51,853 nt of DNA. It comes from an uncultured Rhodocyclaceae bacterium (GTDB taxonomy: Bacteria > Pseudomonadota > Gammaproteobacteria > Burkholderiales > Rhodocyclaceae). Positions 8,659-17,660 of this stretch are shown in pieces (the stretch's first letter is position 1; each line of letters begins with the position of its first letter). A model generated the notes under the pieces. It was not told where the DNA came from. It saw only the letters and a list, made by a program, of their open reading frames with translations, and did no database searches. The stretch lies in contig CAKQRL010000014.1 of NCBI GenBank assembly GCA_934271525.1, positions 1-51,853 on the forward strand. Direction: 5' to 3'. A program made the translations under genes and the position numbers.

Positions 8659-9885
8659 ATGAGTGCAATTCAAAAAGTGGTTTTGGCTTATTCCGGCGGC
8701 TTGGATACTTCGGTGATTTTAAAATGGTTGCAAGACAAATACGCTTGCGAGGTGATTACCTTCACCGCCGATTTGGGTCAAGGCGAAGAGCTGGACAAAG
8801 CGCGCCAAAAAGCCTTGCAGTTGGGCATTGCCAAAGAAAATATCTTTATTGACGATTTGCGTGAAGCCTTTGTGGGCGATTATGTTTTCCCCATGTTGCG
8901 CGCCAATGCGTTGTATGAAGGCGAATATTTGTTGGGCACTTCCATTGCAAGGCCGCTTATTGCCAAACGTTTGATTGAAATTGCGAACTTGAAAAAAGCG
9001 GATGCCATTTGCCACGGCGCAACCGGCAAAGGCAACGACCAAGTGCGTTTTGAGTTGGGCGCTTATGCCTTAAATCCCAATATCAAAGTGATTGCGCCGT
9101 GGCGCGAATGGGATTTAACCTCGCGTGAAAAACTTTTGGCTTATGCTGAAAAAAACGGCATTCCTATTGAGATGAAGCACAAAAACGGCGGCTCGCCTTA
9201 TTCTATGGACGCCAATTTGCTGCATATTTCTTATGAAGGCAGACATTTGGAAAATCCCGCGGCGGAACCAGAAGAATCCATGTGGCGCTGGACAACTTCG
9301 CCTGAAAATGCGCCCGACAAAGCGGAATATCTCACCATTACTTTCCAAAAAGGCGATGCCGTAGCGCTCAATCAAAAACCATATGGCGCGGCGGAATTGC
9401 TTGCACAACTCAATAAAATTGCGGGCTCTCACGGCATTGGGCGCTTGGATTTGGTTGAAAATCGTTATGTGGGAATGAAATCCCGCGGTTGTTATGAAAC
9501 CCCGGGCGGCACTGTTTTGTTAAAAGCGCACCGCGCCATAGAATCTTTAACCTTGGATAGAGAAGTGGCGCATTTGAAAGACGATTTGATGCCGCGTTAT
9601 GCCGCTTTGATTTACAACGGTTATTGGTTTTCGCCCGAGCGGCGCGCCTTGCAAGTTTTAATTGACCACACGCAAGAACACGTCAATGGTGAGGTGCATT
9701 TGAAACTTTACAAAGGCAGCGTGCAAGTGGTGGGGCGTGAATCCAAAACGGATTCGCTTTTTGATTCCACCATTGCCACTTTTGAAGACGATGCCGGTGC
9801 TTACAACCAGCGCGATGCCGAAGGGTTTATCAAATTGAATGCCTTGCGTTTGCGCATTGCGGCTAAAAAACGGCAACATTCGTAA
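8659..9885 (+). CDS. argG: Argininosuccinate synthase
   Basis: This enzyme joins citrulline and aspartate, with ATP cleaved to AMP and pyrophosphate, in the penultimate step of arginine synthesis. The PP-loop ATP site AYSGGLDTS is at residues 10-18, and GATGKGNDQVRFE, which contacts citrulline and ATP, is near residue 115. The 408 residues are typical of the short (type 1) family. AAAAGGAT lies 5-12 bases before the ATG. It is divergent from ubiB; no other arginine gene is nearby, so it is probably a single-gene unit. Confidence 0.98.
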   Translation: MSAIQKVVLAYSGGLDTSVILKWLQDKYACEVITFTADLGQGEELDKARQKALQLGIAKENIFIDDLREAFVGDYVFPMLRANALYEGEYLLGTSIARPLIAKRLIEIANLKKADAICHGATGKGNDQVRFELGAYALNPNIKVIAPWREWDLTSREKLLAYAEKNGIPIEMKHKNGGSPYSMDANLLHISYEGRHLENPAAEPEESMWRWTTSPENAPDKAEYLTITFQKGDAVALNQKPYGAAELLAQLNKIAGSHGIGRLDLVENRYVGMKSRGCYETPGGTVLLKAHRAIESLTLDREVAHLKDDLMPRYAALIYNGYWFSPERRALQVLIDHTQEHVNGEVHLKLYKGSVQVVGRESKTDSLFDSTIATFEDDAGAYNQRDAEGFIKLNALRLRIAAKKRQHS

Positions 9886-9906
9886 AAGTTGCCAAAATTG
9901 CAAAAA

Positions 9907-9918
9907 TCCACGGTCAAC
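9907..9918 (+). repeat. Half-unit of the dispersed repeat
   Basis: The arm TCCACGGTCAAC is followed by an A-run/T-run centre that runs directly into the rsmB start codon. No facing arm is present. Confidence 0.85.
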
Positions 9919-9936
9919 CTGAAAAAATTTTGAAAA

Positions 9937-11181
9937 ATGCGCACTGTTTTTGAATCCGCCGCCTTGCTTTTAAAATCGGTGCGCAGTTTTTCGTATCCTT
10001 TGGATTTGCGCCTGTCGGATTTTTTTAAAACTCGCCGATTAAACCAACGCGAGCGCGCCTTTGTTGCCGAATTGATTTACACCGCCGTTCGCCATTGGCG
10101 CTTGATTGAATGGCTTGTTGGCAAACCCACCAAAGACGAAGCGGTGTTGAAAATCGCCGCATTTTTGATGGGCGAATTCTCCGCCGTATCGTCCTTTTTA
10201 AGTGATGAAGAAAAACGTTTTTTTGAAAGTTTTTCTTGGGATTTTTATAAAGAATCGGTGCCGCCAGCGGTTTTTTATAGTTTTCCTGATTTTCTTTTTG
10301 ACGCTTTAAAAAAACGTTTTGGCGACAAAGCTTTTGAAGTTGCGGCATTGATGAATGAAGCCGCGCCATTGGATTTGCGCATCAATCCTTTAAAAACCAA
10401 GCGCTGTGAAGTTTTAAACGCTTTTGCTCATTCTTGTCCCACGCCATTTTCACCGCTTGGCGTGCGTTTGAAAAAGAAAATTCCTTTATCCAAAAATCCC
10501 TTGTTTTTGGAAGGCAAAATTGAAGTGCAAGACGAAGGCAGTCAGTTGGTTGCCTTGTTGGCGGATGCAAAGCGGCGCCAAATGGTGTTTGATTTTTGCG
10601 CAGGCGCAGGCGGCAAAACCTTGGTTTTGGGCGCTTTGATGAAAAACACCGGCACGCTTTATGCCGCGGATACTTCGGAAAAACGCTTATCCAAATTTTC
10701 TGCACGTTTTAAAAAAAGCGGTTTATCCAATGTGCATTTTTTGCGTTTGGAATCAGAAAATGATGCGCGCTTAAAACGCTTTAAAAATCGCTTTGACCGC
10801 GTGTTGTTGGACGTGCCGTGTTCGGGCAGCGGCACATTGCGGCGCAATCCGGATTTAAAATGGCGTTTTAATTTAGAAAAACTTGCCGATTTGCAAAAAA
10901 CGCAATTGGCCATTTTGCAATCTGCTGCGCGATTAGTTAAAGAAGGCGGCATTTTGCTTTATGCCACGTGTTCTTTTTTGTTTGAAGAAAATGAAAGCGC
11001 CATTGCTGAATTTTTAAACCAAAACCCAAACTTTGCACGCCTTCATTTGCAAAGCACAGCCCAAAATTTGCAACTCAATCTTCCTTTCGCAATGTTTACG
11101 GAAAATGGCGATTTTTTTTCTTCCCCTTTATTTTCAACCGATGCTTTTTTTGCCGTGGCTTTGCAAAAAAATCCACGGTAA
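9937..11181 (+). CDS. rsmB: 16S rRNA (cytosine-5) methyltransferase, RsmB-like
   Basis: RsmB-type enzymes methylate C967 of 16S rRNA with S-adenosylmethionine. The N-terminal NusB-like helical domain spans about residues 1-140 (RLNQRERAFVAELIYTAVRH). The Rossmann domain has FDFCAGAGGKTL, then motif IV DVPCSGSGTLRRNP with Cys295 and motif VI ATCSFL with Cys345, the two cysteines used in catalysis and product release. Length 414 fits (E. coli 429). fmt and def, its usual partners, are absent. The C-terminal KNPR runs into a repeat element whose first bases supply the stop codon TAA. Confidence 0.9.
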   Translation: MRTVFESAALLLKSVRSFSYPLDLRLSDFFKTRRLNQRERAFVAELIYTAVRHWRLIEWLVGKPTKDEAVLKIAAFLMGEFSAVSSFLSDEEKRFFESFSWDFYKESVPPAVFYSFPDFLFDALKKRFGDKAFEVAALMNEAAPLDLRINPLKTKRCEVLNAFAHSCPTPFSPLGVRLKKKIPLSKNPLFLEGKIEVQDEGSQLVALLADAKRRQMVFDFCAGAGGKTLVLGALMKNTGTLYAADTSEKRLSKFSARFKKSGLSNVHFLRLESENDARLKRFKNRFDRVLLDVPCSGSGTLRRNPDLKWRFNLEKLADLQKTQLAILQSAARLVKEGGILLYATCSFLFEENESAIAEFLNQNPNFARLHLQSTAQNLQLNLPFAMFTENGDFFSSPLFSTDAFFAVALQKNPR

Positions 11182-11222
11182 ACCAGTTGTTTTTTTCAAA
11201 AAAAATCATTGTTTAGCGTGGA
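11172..11222. repeat. Dispersed palindromic element, full unit with variant right arm (51 bp)
   Basis: The left arm TCCACGGTAAAC overlaps the last codons and stop of rsmB. The right arm is GTTTAGCGTGGA, with one base changed (ACC to AGC). It separates rsmB from the acetyltransferase gene, both on the plus strand. Confidence 0.9.
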
Positions 11223-11292
11223 AAATCGCAAAAATTGACTCTTTTTGCCTTTTGGGTTAAAAGAAAAACGTTTAAAAATCAAGGGAAAAGTG

Positions 11293-12507
11293 ATGAAAAC
11301 GCGCAAGGAAAATTTAACCATGCGGCGCTTAGAAACCACACACGCCGCGCAATACAACGCACTTTGTCGTTATGTTTTTCAGGTTACGCAAAAAGATTTA
11401 ACTTCCGCTGGTTGGCAAGAGCGCGAGTTGGGGCGCGCCAAATTCCACACTTTTGAATCCGCCAACATTTGGGGTTGGTTTGAAGGGGAAAGTCTTGTTT
11501 CGCAAGTTGCTGTTTATCCTTTAAAAGTGCGCATTTTTGGCAAAACCTTTGAATTGGGCGGTTTAACGAGCGTTGGCACTTACCCAGAATATTCCAATTT
11601 TGGTTTGATGCACGATTTGCTCCAAAAGGCGCTCCAAGAAATGCGCGCGGCAGGGCAATATATTTCGTATCTTTTTCCTTATTCCATTCCTTATTATCGC
11701 CGCAAAGGTTGGGAGTTGGTTTCTAACAAAATTACTTATGAAATTCAGGATTACCAACTTCCCAAAAACCGCCCAATGCCCGGGATGGTCAAACGTGTTC
11801 AAACCAATAGCGATGATTTGAAAAACGCTTATCGGCGATTTGCAATGGAGACGCACGGTGCAATTTTAAGAGGCGATTTGGCGTGGAACGAATATTGGCT
11901 CTGGGATGGCACGGATATGGCGGCGGCGGTTTATTTAAGCGAATCGGGCGAAGCCGATGGTTTTTTGATTTATTCCATTGCGCGCGATGTTTTTCATATT
12001 AAAGATATGGGTTTTTTGAATGAAACCGCGCGCCATGCGTTGTGGAATTTTGTTAGCGCTCATTTTTCAATGATTGACCGCGTTAAAGGCACAACTTTTA
12101 CGGATGAATCGCTCTCGTTTTTGTTTGAAGATGCCAGCATTCAAGAGATGATTTCGCCGTATTATATGGCGCGCATTGTGGATTTTGCCGCCTTTGTTTC
12201 GCAATATCCTTTTAAGGCGGATACGATGGATAGACAATGGCAATTTATGTTGCATGACCCGATAATGCCTTGTAATGATGGCGCTTTTACCTTAAAAATC
12301 AACCAAAACGGCAAGGCAGAAGTTATCAAAGAAAACACGGAATTTCCTGATTCCATTGATATTCAAACGATGGCAACGATGTTGATGGGCTACAAACGCC
12401 CGGAATATTTGGCGCATATCGGGCGTTTAAAAACCAACGGCACCGTTATTGATATGTTGGAAGACGCCATTGAACAACAAACACCGTATATTTCGGATTA
12501 TTTTTGA
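11293..12507 (+). CDS. Eis-like GNAT acetyltransferase
   Basis: The 404-residue protein matches the Eis (enhanced intracellular survival) type: an N-terminal GNAT domain with GLTSVGTYPEYSNFGLMHDL acting as the acetyl-CoA binding region (about residues 80-110) and FPYSIPYYRRKGWE typical of the fold, a second GNAT-like part, and a C-terminal sterol-carrier-like domain (DGAFTLKINQNGKAEV). The chain ends in Phe; in mycobacterial Eis the terminal carboxylate on a Phe serves as catalytic base. The substrate (amine, aminoglycoside, peptide lysine) cannot be told. The ATG at 11293 follows AAGGGAAAAG. The family is commoner in Firmicutes and Actinobacteria, so transfer is possible. It ends at a repeat half-unit. 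Confidence 0.8.
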   Translation: MKTRKENLTMRRLETTHAAQYNALCRYVFQVTQKDLTSAGWQERELGRAKFHTFESANIWGWFEGESLVSQVAVYPLKVRIFGKTFELGGLTSVGTYPEYSNFGLMHDLLQKALQEMRAAGQYISYLFPYSIPYYRRKGWELVSNKITYEIQDYQLPKNRPMPGMVKRVQTNSDDLKNAYRRFAMETHGAILRGDLAWNEYWLWDGTDMAAAVYLSESGEADGFLIYSIARDVFHIKDMGFLNETARHALWNFVSAHFSMIDRVKGTTFTDESLSFLFEDASIQEMISPYYMARIVDFAAFVSQYPFKADTMDRQWQFMLHDPIMPCNDGAFTLKINQNGKAEVIKENTEFPDSIDIQTMATMLMGYKRPEYLAHIGRLKTNGTVIDMLEDAIEQQTPYISDYF

Positions 12508-12510
12508 AAA

Positions 12511-12522
12511 TCCACGGTCAAC
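12511..12522 (+). repeat. Half-unit of the dispersed repeat
   Basis: Arm TCCACGGTCAAC plus a T8-C-A5 centre fills the 16-base gap between two convergent genes and continues into the 3' end of the membrane glycosyltransferase, whose last codons (Phe-Glu-Lys-Lys) come from the centre. Confidence 0.85.
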
Positions 12523-12523
12523 G

Positions 12524-14293
12524 TCATTTTTTTTCAAAAATTGGTAGGGTTTTGGGGTTGGGGTTTGGGATAATCCAAAAATTACTGTTTTTGAAAATTG
12601 GCTTTGGCAACGTTAATTTCTCGGCAAATTCGGCAGGAAAGATTAAAAAATCCACGCTTTTTAAATAATAAGATTCGGTAAAAACGGGATTTTGAAAATC
12701 AATCGCACCGCCCAAAACGGGAATAGTCGTGCTTTTTAATTCTGCGCCATTTAACTTTAAAAGATTCAAAATATGTATGGATTTTAAATTTCTGAAATTT
12801 AAAAAAGAATCAGCAATTCTTGTGCCACGAAAAGGCACCGAACCCGCAAATAAAAAGGTTTTGTCGGCATTGTTTTTAATAAAGTTTTGGGTTTCCAAAA
12901 TATTCACCATTTCGTTATTGTTAACAGAATAAAGTTCTTGCCAACAATAAATGGCACGGGCATTGTTTTGAATTTGTAAAAAAACAAAAATGGCAACAAA
13001 AACCAACAATAATTTTTTTTTTAATTTTTGTAAGTCAAAATAAAATAACACAAAAGAAAAACACAATAATATTTTAAAATGCACAAGTGTAATGGCTTCG
13101 GTCTCCATGGCATTTTTGGGTAATAAAAAGGCGATTTGTTGGTCAATCGTTGTGATGTCTTTGATTCCGTTATAAAAAAATAAAATGCAAAATATAGGAA
13201 TGATTAAAAACAAAATATTCTTTGTTTTTGAAATGTTGTTTTCAAATAATGAAAAGAAAATAATTAAAATTGGCATCCACAAAAAAGGCACAAAACGCAA
13301 AGCGGCACGAGGTTTTTCATGAAAATCAAAAAAATCTTCACGGATAAATATGGCGTATGCTAAAAGGAATGCTATTGAAATAATAAAAATTATTAAAAAT
13401 AAAAATATATTTTTGGAATTATTATTCAAGTTTTTAAAGAAAATAATCGGTAAAAATAACGGATAAATAAGGCAAACAATTGCAATGTGCATTATAAAAT
13501 AAAAGGCACTAAAAAATAAATAAGAAATTCTTCCTGATTCAAATAAAACGTCTGGCGAGCTATGTTGATGATGATAAGAATTACCGAGTCCTGCAAAAAA
13601 TGTAAGTTTCATTAAAATAAACAAGGCTGAAAATATTAAAATAATGATGGCAAAGCATTTTAAATTTTCTTTTAAATTTTTTTGTATTTTAAAAAAGTGT
13701 GCCGTGATGATATAAAGCAAAAAACAAAAAGGAAATACAATGCCGACTTCTTTGCACAAATAAGCAGCATAAGAAAGAATGCCTAAAATAATGCACAAGT
13801 TGGTAGAATTTTTGTTCTCGCTTATAATTAGTTTTGAAAAACCATAAAATAACCAAAGCGACAAAGGAAAAAATAAAATCTCGCTCATAAAAGTCATAGA
13901 ATAAGCACCATCTACCATTAAAACAGAAAGAGCGGAAATAATTAAAATATTTATGTTTGATTTTAATAATGTTTTGGCAATTAAAAAAACGGGGAAAATA
14001 GAGGATGCAACCAAAAAAGAATGAATTACCGCAATGCAAAATTGTTGGCTTGCAATATTTTCAAAGAAAAAAGCAGGTGATAAAAATAAAGGATAAAGAA
14101 TTTTTTGAAAATTGGTTGGAAGATTATAAATTTCCAAACCTTTTAATTCTGCAAAATTTTGTGCCAAATGCAAATAACGCAATTCATCTGGGTAAATTAA
14201 AATAATTTTATTAAAATAGGCAAAATAAAAACGTGTGGCAAAACTCGCCACAAATAAAATAAAAATGAGAAAAAGTGTTTTTTTGGAATTCAT
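12524..14293 (-). CDS. Multi-pass membrane glycosyltransferase, GT39/ArnT-like
   Basis: The 589-residue protein has about ten to twelve hydrophobic segments in the first 430 residues and a soluble C-terminal part. After the first segment comes IYPDELRYLHLAQNFAE; an acidic pair in this first periplasmic loop is the catalytic signature of lipid-linked sugar transferases of the PMT/ArnT type. Such enzymes take a sugar from a polyprenyl-phosphate donor and add it to lipid A, protein or glycan in the periplasm. Overall sequence is low-complexity (Ile, Phe, Leu, Asn, Lys) and the gene is visibly more AT-rich than its neighbours, which suggests acquisition by transfer. The acceptor is unknown. Confidence 0.65.
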   Translation of the reverse strand: MNSKKTLFLIFILFVASFATRFYFAYFNKIILIYPDELRYLHLAQNFAELKGLEIYNLPTNFQKILYPLFLSPAFFFENIASQQFCIAVIHSFLVASSIFPVFLIAKTLLKSNINILIISALSVLMVDGAYSMTFMSEILFFPLSLWLFYGFSKLIISENKNSTNLCIILGILSYAAYLCKEVGIVFPFCFLLYIITAHFFKIQKNLKENLKCFAIIILIFSALFILMKLTFFAGLGNSYHHQHSSPDVLFESGRISYLFFSAFYFIMHIAIVCLIYPLFLPIIFFKNLNNNSKNIFLFLIIFIISIAFLLAYAIFIREDFFDFHEKPRAALRFVPFLWMPILIIFFSLFENNISKTKNILFLIIPIFCILFFYNGIKDITTIDQQIAFLLPKNAMETEAITLVHFKILLCFSFVLFYFDLQKLKKKLLLVFVAIFVFLQIQNNARAIYCWQELYSVNNNEMVNILETQNFIKNNADKTFLFAGSVPFRGTRIADSFLNFRNLKSIHILNLLKLNGAELKSTTIPVLGGAIDFQNPVFTESYYLKSVDFLIFPAEFAEKLTLPKPIFKNSNFWIIPNPNPKTLPIFEKK

Positions 14294-14317
14294 TTTTTTA
14301 TTTTAAAATTGCAAAAA

Positions 14318-14368
14318 TCCACGGTCAACGATAATTTTTTTTCAAAAAAACTTTTTGTTGACCGTGGA
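14318..14368. repeat. Dispersed palindromic element, full unit (51 bp)
   Basis: Exact arms TCCACGGTCAAC and GTTGACCGTGGA around T8-C-A7. It lies between the cysK terminator and the start of the membrane glycosyltransferase, both minus-strand genes. Confidence 0.95.
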
Positions 14369-14375
14369 TTTTTGC

Positions 14376-14407
14376 TAAAAAAAACCGCTTTTCAAAAGAA
14401 AAGCGGT
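14376..14407 (-). terminator. Intrinsic terminator of cysK
   Basis: On the minus strand a perfect 10-bp stem (ACCGCTTTTC / GAAAAGCGGT, loop TTTT) is followed by a run of eight T, starting about 20 bases after the cysK stop. It is independent of the dispersed repeat 8 bases further on. Confidence 0.85.
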
Positions 14408-14427
14408 AAAAAGCAGGGGAAAAAGTT

Positions 14428-15360
14428 TTAGGCTTCCAAATCCGCAAAAAGGGCAGTGGAGAGATAACGCTCGCCGTAGGATGGAATGATAACCACAATC
14501 AATTTGCCAGCGTTTTCAGTGCGGCGGGCAATTTCCAACGCCGCCCAAGTTGCCGCGCCTGATGAAATGCCAACCAACAAACCTTCTTTGGCTGCCAAAA
14601 GGCGTGCGGTTTTAAAGGCATTGTCGGCGGCAACTGGGATGATTTCGTCATAAATTTTGGTGTTTAAAACGCTTGGCACAAAGCCTGCGCCAATGCCTTG
14701 AATGGGGTGCGCACCTTTGGGTTTGCCTGCCAACACTTGGGAGGTTTCGGGTTCCACCGCCACGATTTTCACGCCCGGTTTTTTTTCTTTTAAAACTTCG
14801 CCCACGCCCGTGATGGTGCCGCCTGTGCCAACGCCGGCTACCACAATGTCGACTTTGCCTTCGGTGGCGTGCCAAATTTCTTCGGCGGTGGTTTTTCGGT
14901 GAATTTCAGGGTTTGCCAAGTTGTCAAATTGTTGGGGAATAAAATATTTTGAGTCGGAGGCGGCAAGTTCTTTGGCTTTGGCGATGGCGCCCGGCATTCC
15001 TTCGACGCCCGGGGTTAAAATCAATTCCGCCCCATAGGCTTTTAAGAGCAAGCGGCGCTCACGGCTCATGGTGTCGGGCATTACCAAAATGGCTTTGTAA
15101 CCTTTGGCAGCGGCAATCATTGCCAAGCCAATGCCGGTGTTGCCGGAGGTTGGTTCCACAATAACCGAATCTTTTTTTAATTTGCCTGATTTTTCTGCCG
15201 CTTCAATCATTGCGGCGGCAATACGGTCTTTGACCGAATGCCCGGGATTAAAATATTCCAACTTCAACACCACATCCGCCTTGGCGCTGTCATTCACACG
15301 GTTTAAGCGCACCAGCGGCGTGTTGCCGATTAAATCCAAAACAGAATTTGCGATAGTCAT
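14428..15360 (-). CDS. cysK: Cysteine synthase A (O-acetylserine sulfhydrylase)
   Basis: This PLP enzyme makes cysteine from O-acetylserine and sulfide. The PLP lysine is Lys44 in GHSVKDR. PTSGNTGIGLAMIA is the substrate-binding loop, GVGTGGTITG near residue 177 holds the phosphate, and GISSGAATWAAL is the C-terminal signature. Length 310 is standard. The ATG at 15360 has AAAGGAC about 8 bases upstream. The gene has its own terminator and faces away from the TPR/GT41 gene, so it looks monocistronic. No cysE is in view. Confidence 0.97.
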   Translation of the reverse strand: MTIANSVLDLIGNTPLVRLNRVNDSAKADVVLKLEYFNPGHSVKDRIAAAMIEAAEKSGKLKKDSVIVEPTSGNTGIGLAMIAAAKGYKAILVMPDTMSRERRLLLKAYGAELILTPGVEGMPGAIAKAKELAASDSKYFIPQQFDNLANPEIHRKTTAEEIWHATEGKVDIVVAGVGTGGTITGVGEVLKEKKPGVKIVAVEPETSQVLAGKPKGAHPIQGIGAGFVPSVLNTKIYDEIIPVAADNAFKTARLLAAKEGLLVGISSGAATWAALEIARRTENAGKLIVVIIPSYGERYLSTALFADLEA

Positions 15361-15472
15361 TTTTTTGTCCTTTGAAAGAAATTGCGAATGCGGCTATTAA
15401 AAAAAACTTTTTTAAATCTGTGAAACGTTATTTTTTGCTTTTTTAATTCTTTTTAATCATAAGCAAAGATTT

Positions 15473-15547
15473 TCCACGGTCAACGCAAAGTTTTTTTTGA
15501 AATGTAAAATGTGTTTTTTTTCAAAAAAATCAAAGGTTGACCGTGGA
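15473..15547. repeat. Dispersed palindromic element, expanded unit (75 bp), overlapping a start codon
   Basis: Exact arms TCCACGGTCAAC and GTTGACCGTGGA are separated by two T-run/A-run centres rather than one, making this the longest unit. It lies in the divergent gap between cysK and the TPR/GT41 gene, and its right arm contains the GTG start of the latter. Confidence 0.92.
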
Positions 15548-17579
15548 AAAAAGCCAAGAAGATTTGGATTTGCTTGCTAGCAAAATTTTTAAAGCAGTAG
15601 AGCGTGCCGATTTTGTTGATGTTTTAAAGTTTTCAAAAGCAATGCAAAAAGATTTTCCGCAATGTCCGTTGGGTTTTAAGGCGGCGGGTTTTGCGTTGTG
15701 CCAAACGAATGAAAAAAAGCGTGCCTTGCCGTATTTAAAAAAAGCCACGGTTTTGGACCCCACCGATGCGGAAGCGCTTTCCAACTTGGGGCAGACTTTA
15801 ACCGAATTGGGCGATGAAGAAGAGGATTTTGATGCGGCTTTTGAGATTTTAAAACAAGCGCAGGCGCTTGACCCTTATTCGCCCGTGATTTTGAACAATA
15901 TGGCGCAAGCTTTGTTGCAGCAACACGCTTTTCGCAATGCTCCAAAGGCAAAAACTTATGCCGAATTGGCGTTGAAATTGTCGCCCGATTACGCTTATGC
16001 CTTGGCGAATTTGGGCATTATTTATTTTCAAGAAAAAAATTACGACAAAGCGCAAGAATCATTAGAGCGAGCCATTGCAATCAATCCGAATTTGGCATTT
16101 GCTTACAACAATTTGGGCGCCGTTTTTGAAAAACGTGACCAACGCATGGCAGCCTTGGATTTGCAAAAAAAAGCCTTTGCTTTGGAGCCTTTTAACGCCA
16201 AATATGGAATGGGCGTGGTTTCTGCTTTGCACGGCATTGGCGAATCGGATGCGGCAATGGCTTATTTTGAAAAAGTGAGGAAATTGCCAAGTTTTAAGCC
16301 CGAGCAGTTTTCTATGCATTTGTTGATTGACCCTTACCGTGCTTCGGTAACAGTAGAAGAAATGGGGAAAATCGCCCGCCGTTCGCACGCTATTTGTTTA
16401 AAAAGAACAAAAAAACACAAGCCGTTTCAACACACGCCGCCCAAAACGGCAAAAACTCGCTTAAAAATTGGATTTGTTAGTGCTGATTTTCGTGCGCACG
16501 CCGTCTCGTTTTTTATGCTTTCTGCTTTAAAAGCCTTGCAAGGCAAGGATTTTGATTTTATTGCTTTTGATAACGACAAAACGCCCGACAACACAACCAA
16601 CGTTTTGCGCCCATTTTTTAAAGAATGGTTTGAAATTCACGCCTTAAACGATGATGAAGCGGCGCAAAAAATTGTGGATTGCGGCATTGATATTTTGATG
16701 GATTGGTCGGGCTTAACAGCGGGCAATCGGCTTGGGGTTTTTGCAAAACGTCCAGCGCCTGTGCAGGTAACTTATATCGGTTGGTTGGGTGGCGTGGCTA
16801 CCCCGGGCGTGGATTTTATTATTACCGATAAAATTATTTCGCCCGATAAAAAATCGGCACAAGAATTTGTGGAGACGCCCTTGGTTTTGAATCAAAACTG
16901 GGCTTGTTACACGCCTGCTTATGATTTGCCCGAAGTTGTTGATTTGCCGTATTTAAAAAATGGTTTTGTCACTTTTGGCGCTTTTCAAAATATCAACAAA
17001 GTGGGTGCAGCAACGCTCAAATTATGGGCAAATGTTTTGCACGCCGTGCCGAATTCAAAAATGCTTTTTTGCCGTGGTTATTTGCGAGAAAAAGCACTTG
17101 TCGACAAATACCGCAAGGATTTTGCTGATTTGGGCATTGATGAAAATCGCTTGATTTTGGTTGGTAACCAAAATTCATTTGAATACGCCGAGCAACTCAA
17201 AAAGGTTGATATCAACTTGGACACTTTCCCTGCAACTGGCGGCACAACCACTTGTGAAGCGTTGTATATGGGCATTCCAGTGGTTAGCTTAACGGGGGAA
17301 TTGATGGCATCACGCCTTTCGGCTTCTTATTTGTTTTATTCGGGCTTAAAAGATTGGATTGCCAAAACGCCCGATGAATATGTTAAAAAAGCGCAATATT
17401 TTGCGCAACAGTTGGTGGAAAATCCAAACGGTTTTAATGATTTTCGGCAGAATTTGCGTGCTCAATTTTTAAAATCGTCCGTGTGCGACACCGCACAGTT
17501 TGGGGAAAATTTTTCCGAAGGTTTGTGGCGTTTGTGGAAAAGTTTTGAAACACAAAAGCCGCTTCAAAATCCGTGGTAA
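15543..17579 (+). CDS. TPR-containing O-GlcNAc-transferase-like glycosyltransferase (GT41)
   Basis: Residues 15-230 form TPR-type helical repeats (NLGIIYFQEKNYDKAQESLE; NLGAVFEKRDQRMAALDLQ). From about residue 300 comes a GT41/SPINDLY-type catalytic domain: KIGFVSADFRAHAVSFFM, VTYIGWLGGVATPGVDF, FGAFQNINKVGAATLKLWA, and the UDP-site segment NLDTFPATGGTTTCEALYMG. The family adds sugar to Ser/Thr (or Asn in HMW1C-type relatives) of proteins in the cytoplasm. The start is chosen as GTG 15543, because AAAGG ends 6 bases before it; a TTG at 15537 is the alternative. Either lies inside a repeat arm. The next gene, a DUF285 repeat protein, is an obvious candidate acceptor by position only. Confidence 0.85.
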   Translation: MEKSQEDLDLLASKIFKAVERADFVDVLKFSKAMQKDFPQCPLGFKAAGFALCQTNEKKRALPYLKKATVLDPTDAEALSNLGQTLTELGDEEEDFDAAFEILKQAQALDPYSPVILNNMAQALLQQHAFRNAPKAKTYAELALKLSPDYAYALANLGIIYFQEKNYDKAQESLERAIAINPNLAFAYNNLGAVFEKRDQRMAALDLQKKAFALEPFNAKYGMGVVSALHGIGESDAAMAYFEKVRKLPSFKPEQFSMHLLIDPYRASVTVEEMGKIARRSHAICLKRTKKHKPFQHTPPKTAKTRLKIGFVSADFRAHAVSFFMLSALKALQGKDFDFIAFDNDKTPDNTTNVLRPFFKEWFEIHALNDDEAAQKIVDCGIDILMDWSGLTAGNRLGVFAKRPAPVQVTYIGWLGGVATPGVDFIITDKIISPDKKSAQEFVETPLVLNQNWACYTPAYDLPEVVDLPYLKNGFVTFGAFQNINKVGAATLKLWANVLHAVPNSKMLFCRGYLREKALVDKYRKDFADLGIDENRLILVGNQNSFEYAEQLKKVDINLDTFPATGGTTTCEALYMGIPVVSLTGELMASRLSASYLFYSGLKDWIAKTPDEYVKKAQYFAQQLVENPNGFNDFRQNLRAQFLKSSVCDTAQFGENFSEGLWRLWKSFETQKPLQNPW

Positions 17580-17582
17580 AAA

Positions 17583-17632
17583 TCCACGGTAAACGCTAAT
17601 TTTTTTTGAAAAAAAAGAAGGTTTACCGTGGA
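17583..17632. repeat. Dispersed palindromic element, full unit (50 bp)
   Basis: Exact arms TCCACGGTAAAC and GTTTACCGTGGA: both carry the A/T form at the variable ninth base, so pairing is kept. It separates the GT41 gene from the DUF285 gene. Confidence 0.95.
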
Positions 17633-17660
17633 AAATTGTTTTTTTTAAAAGGAATAGCCA

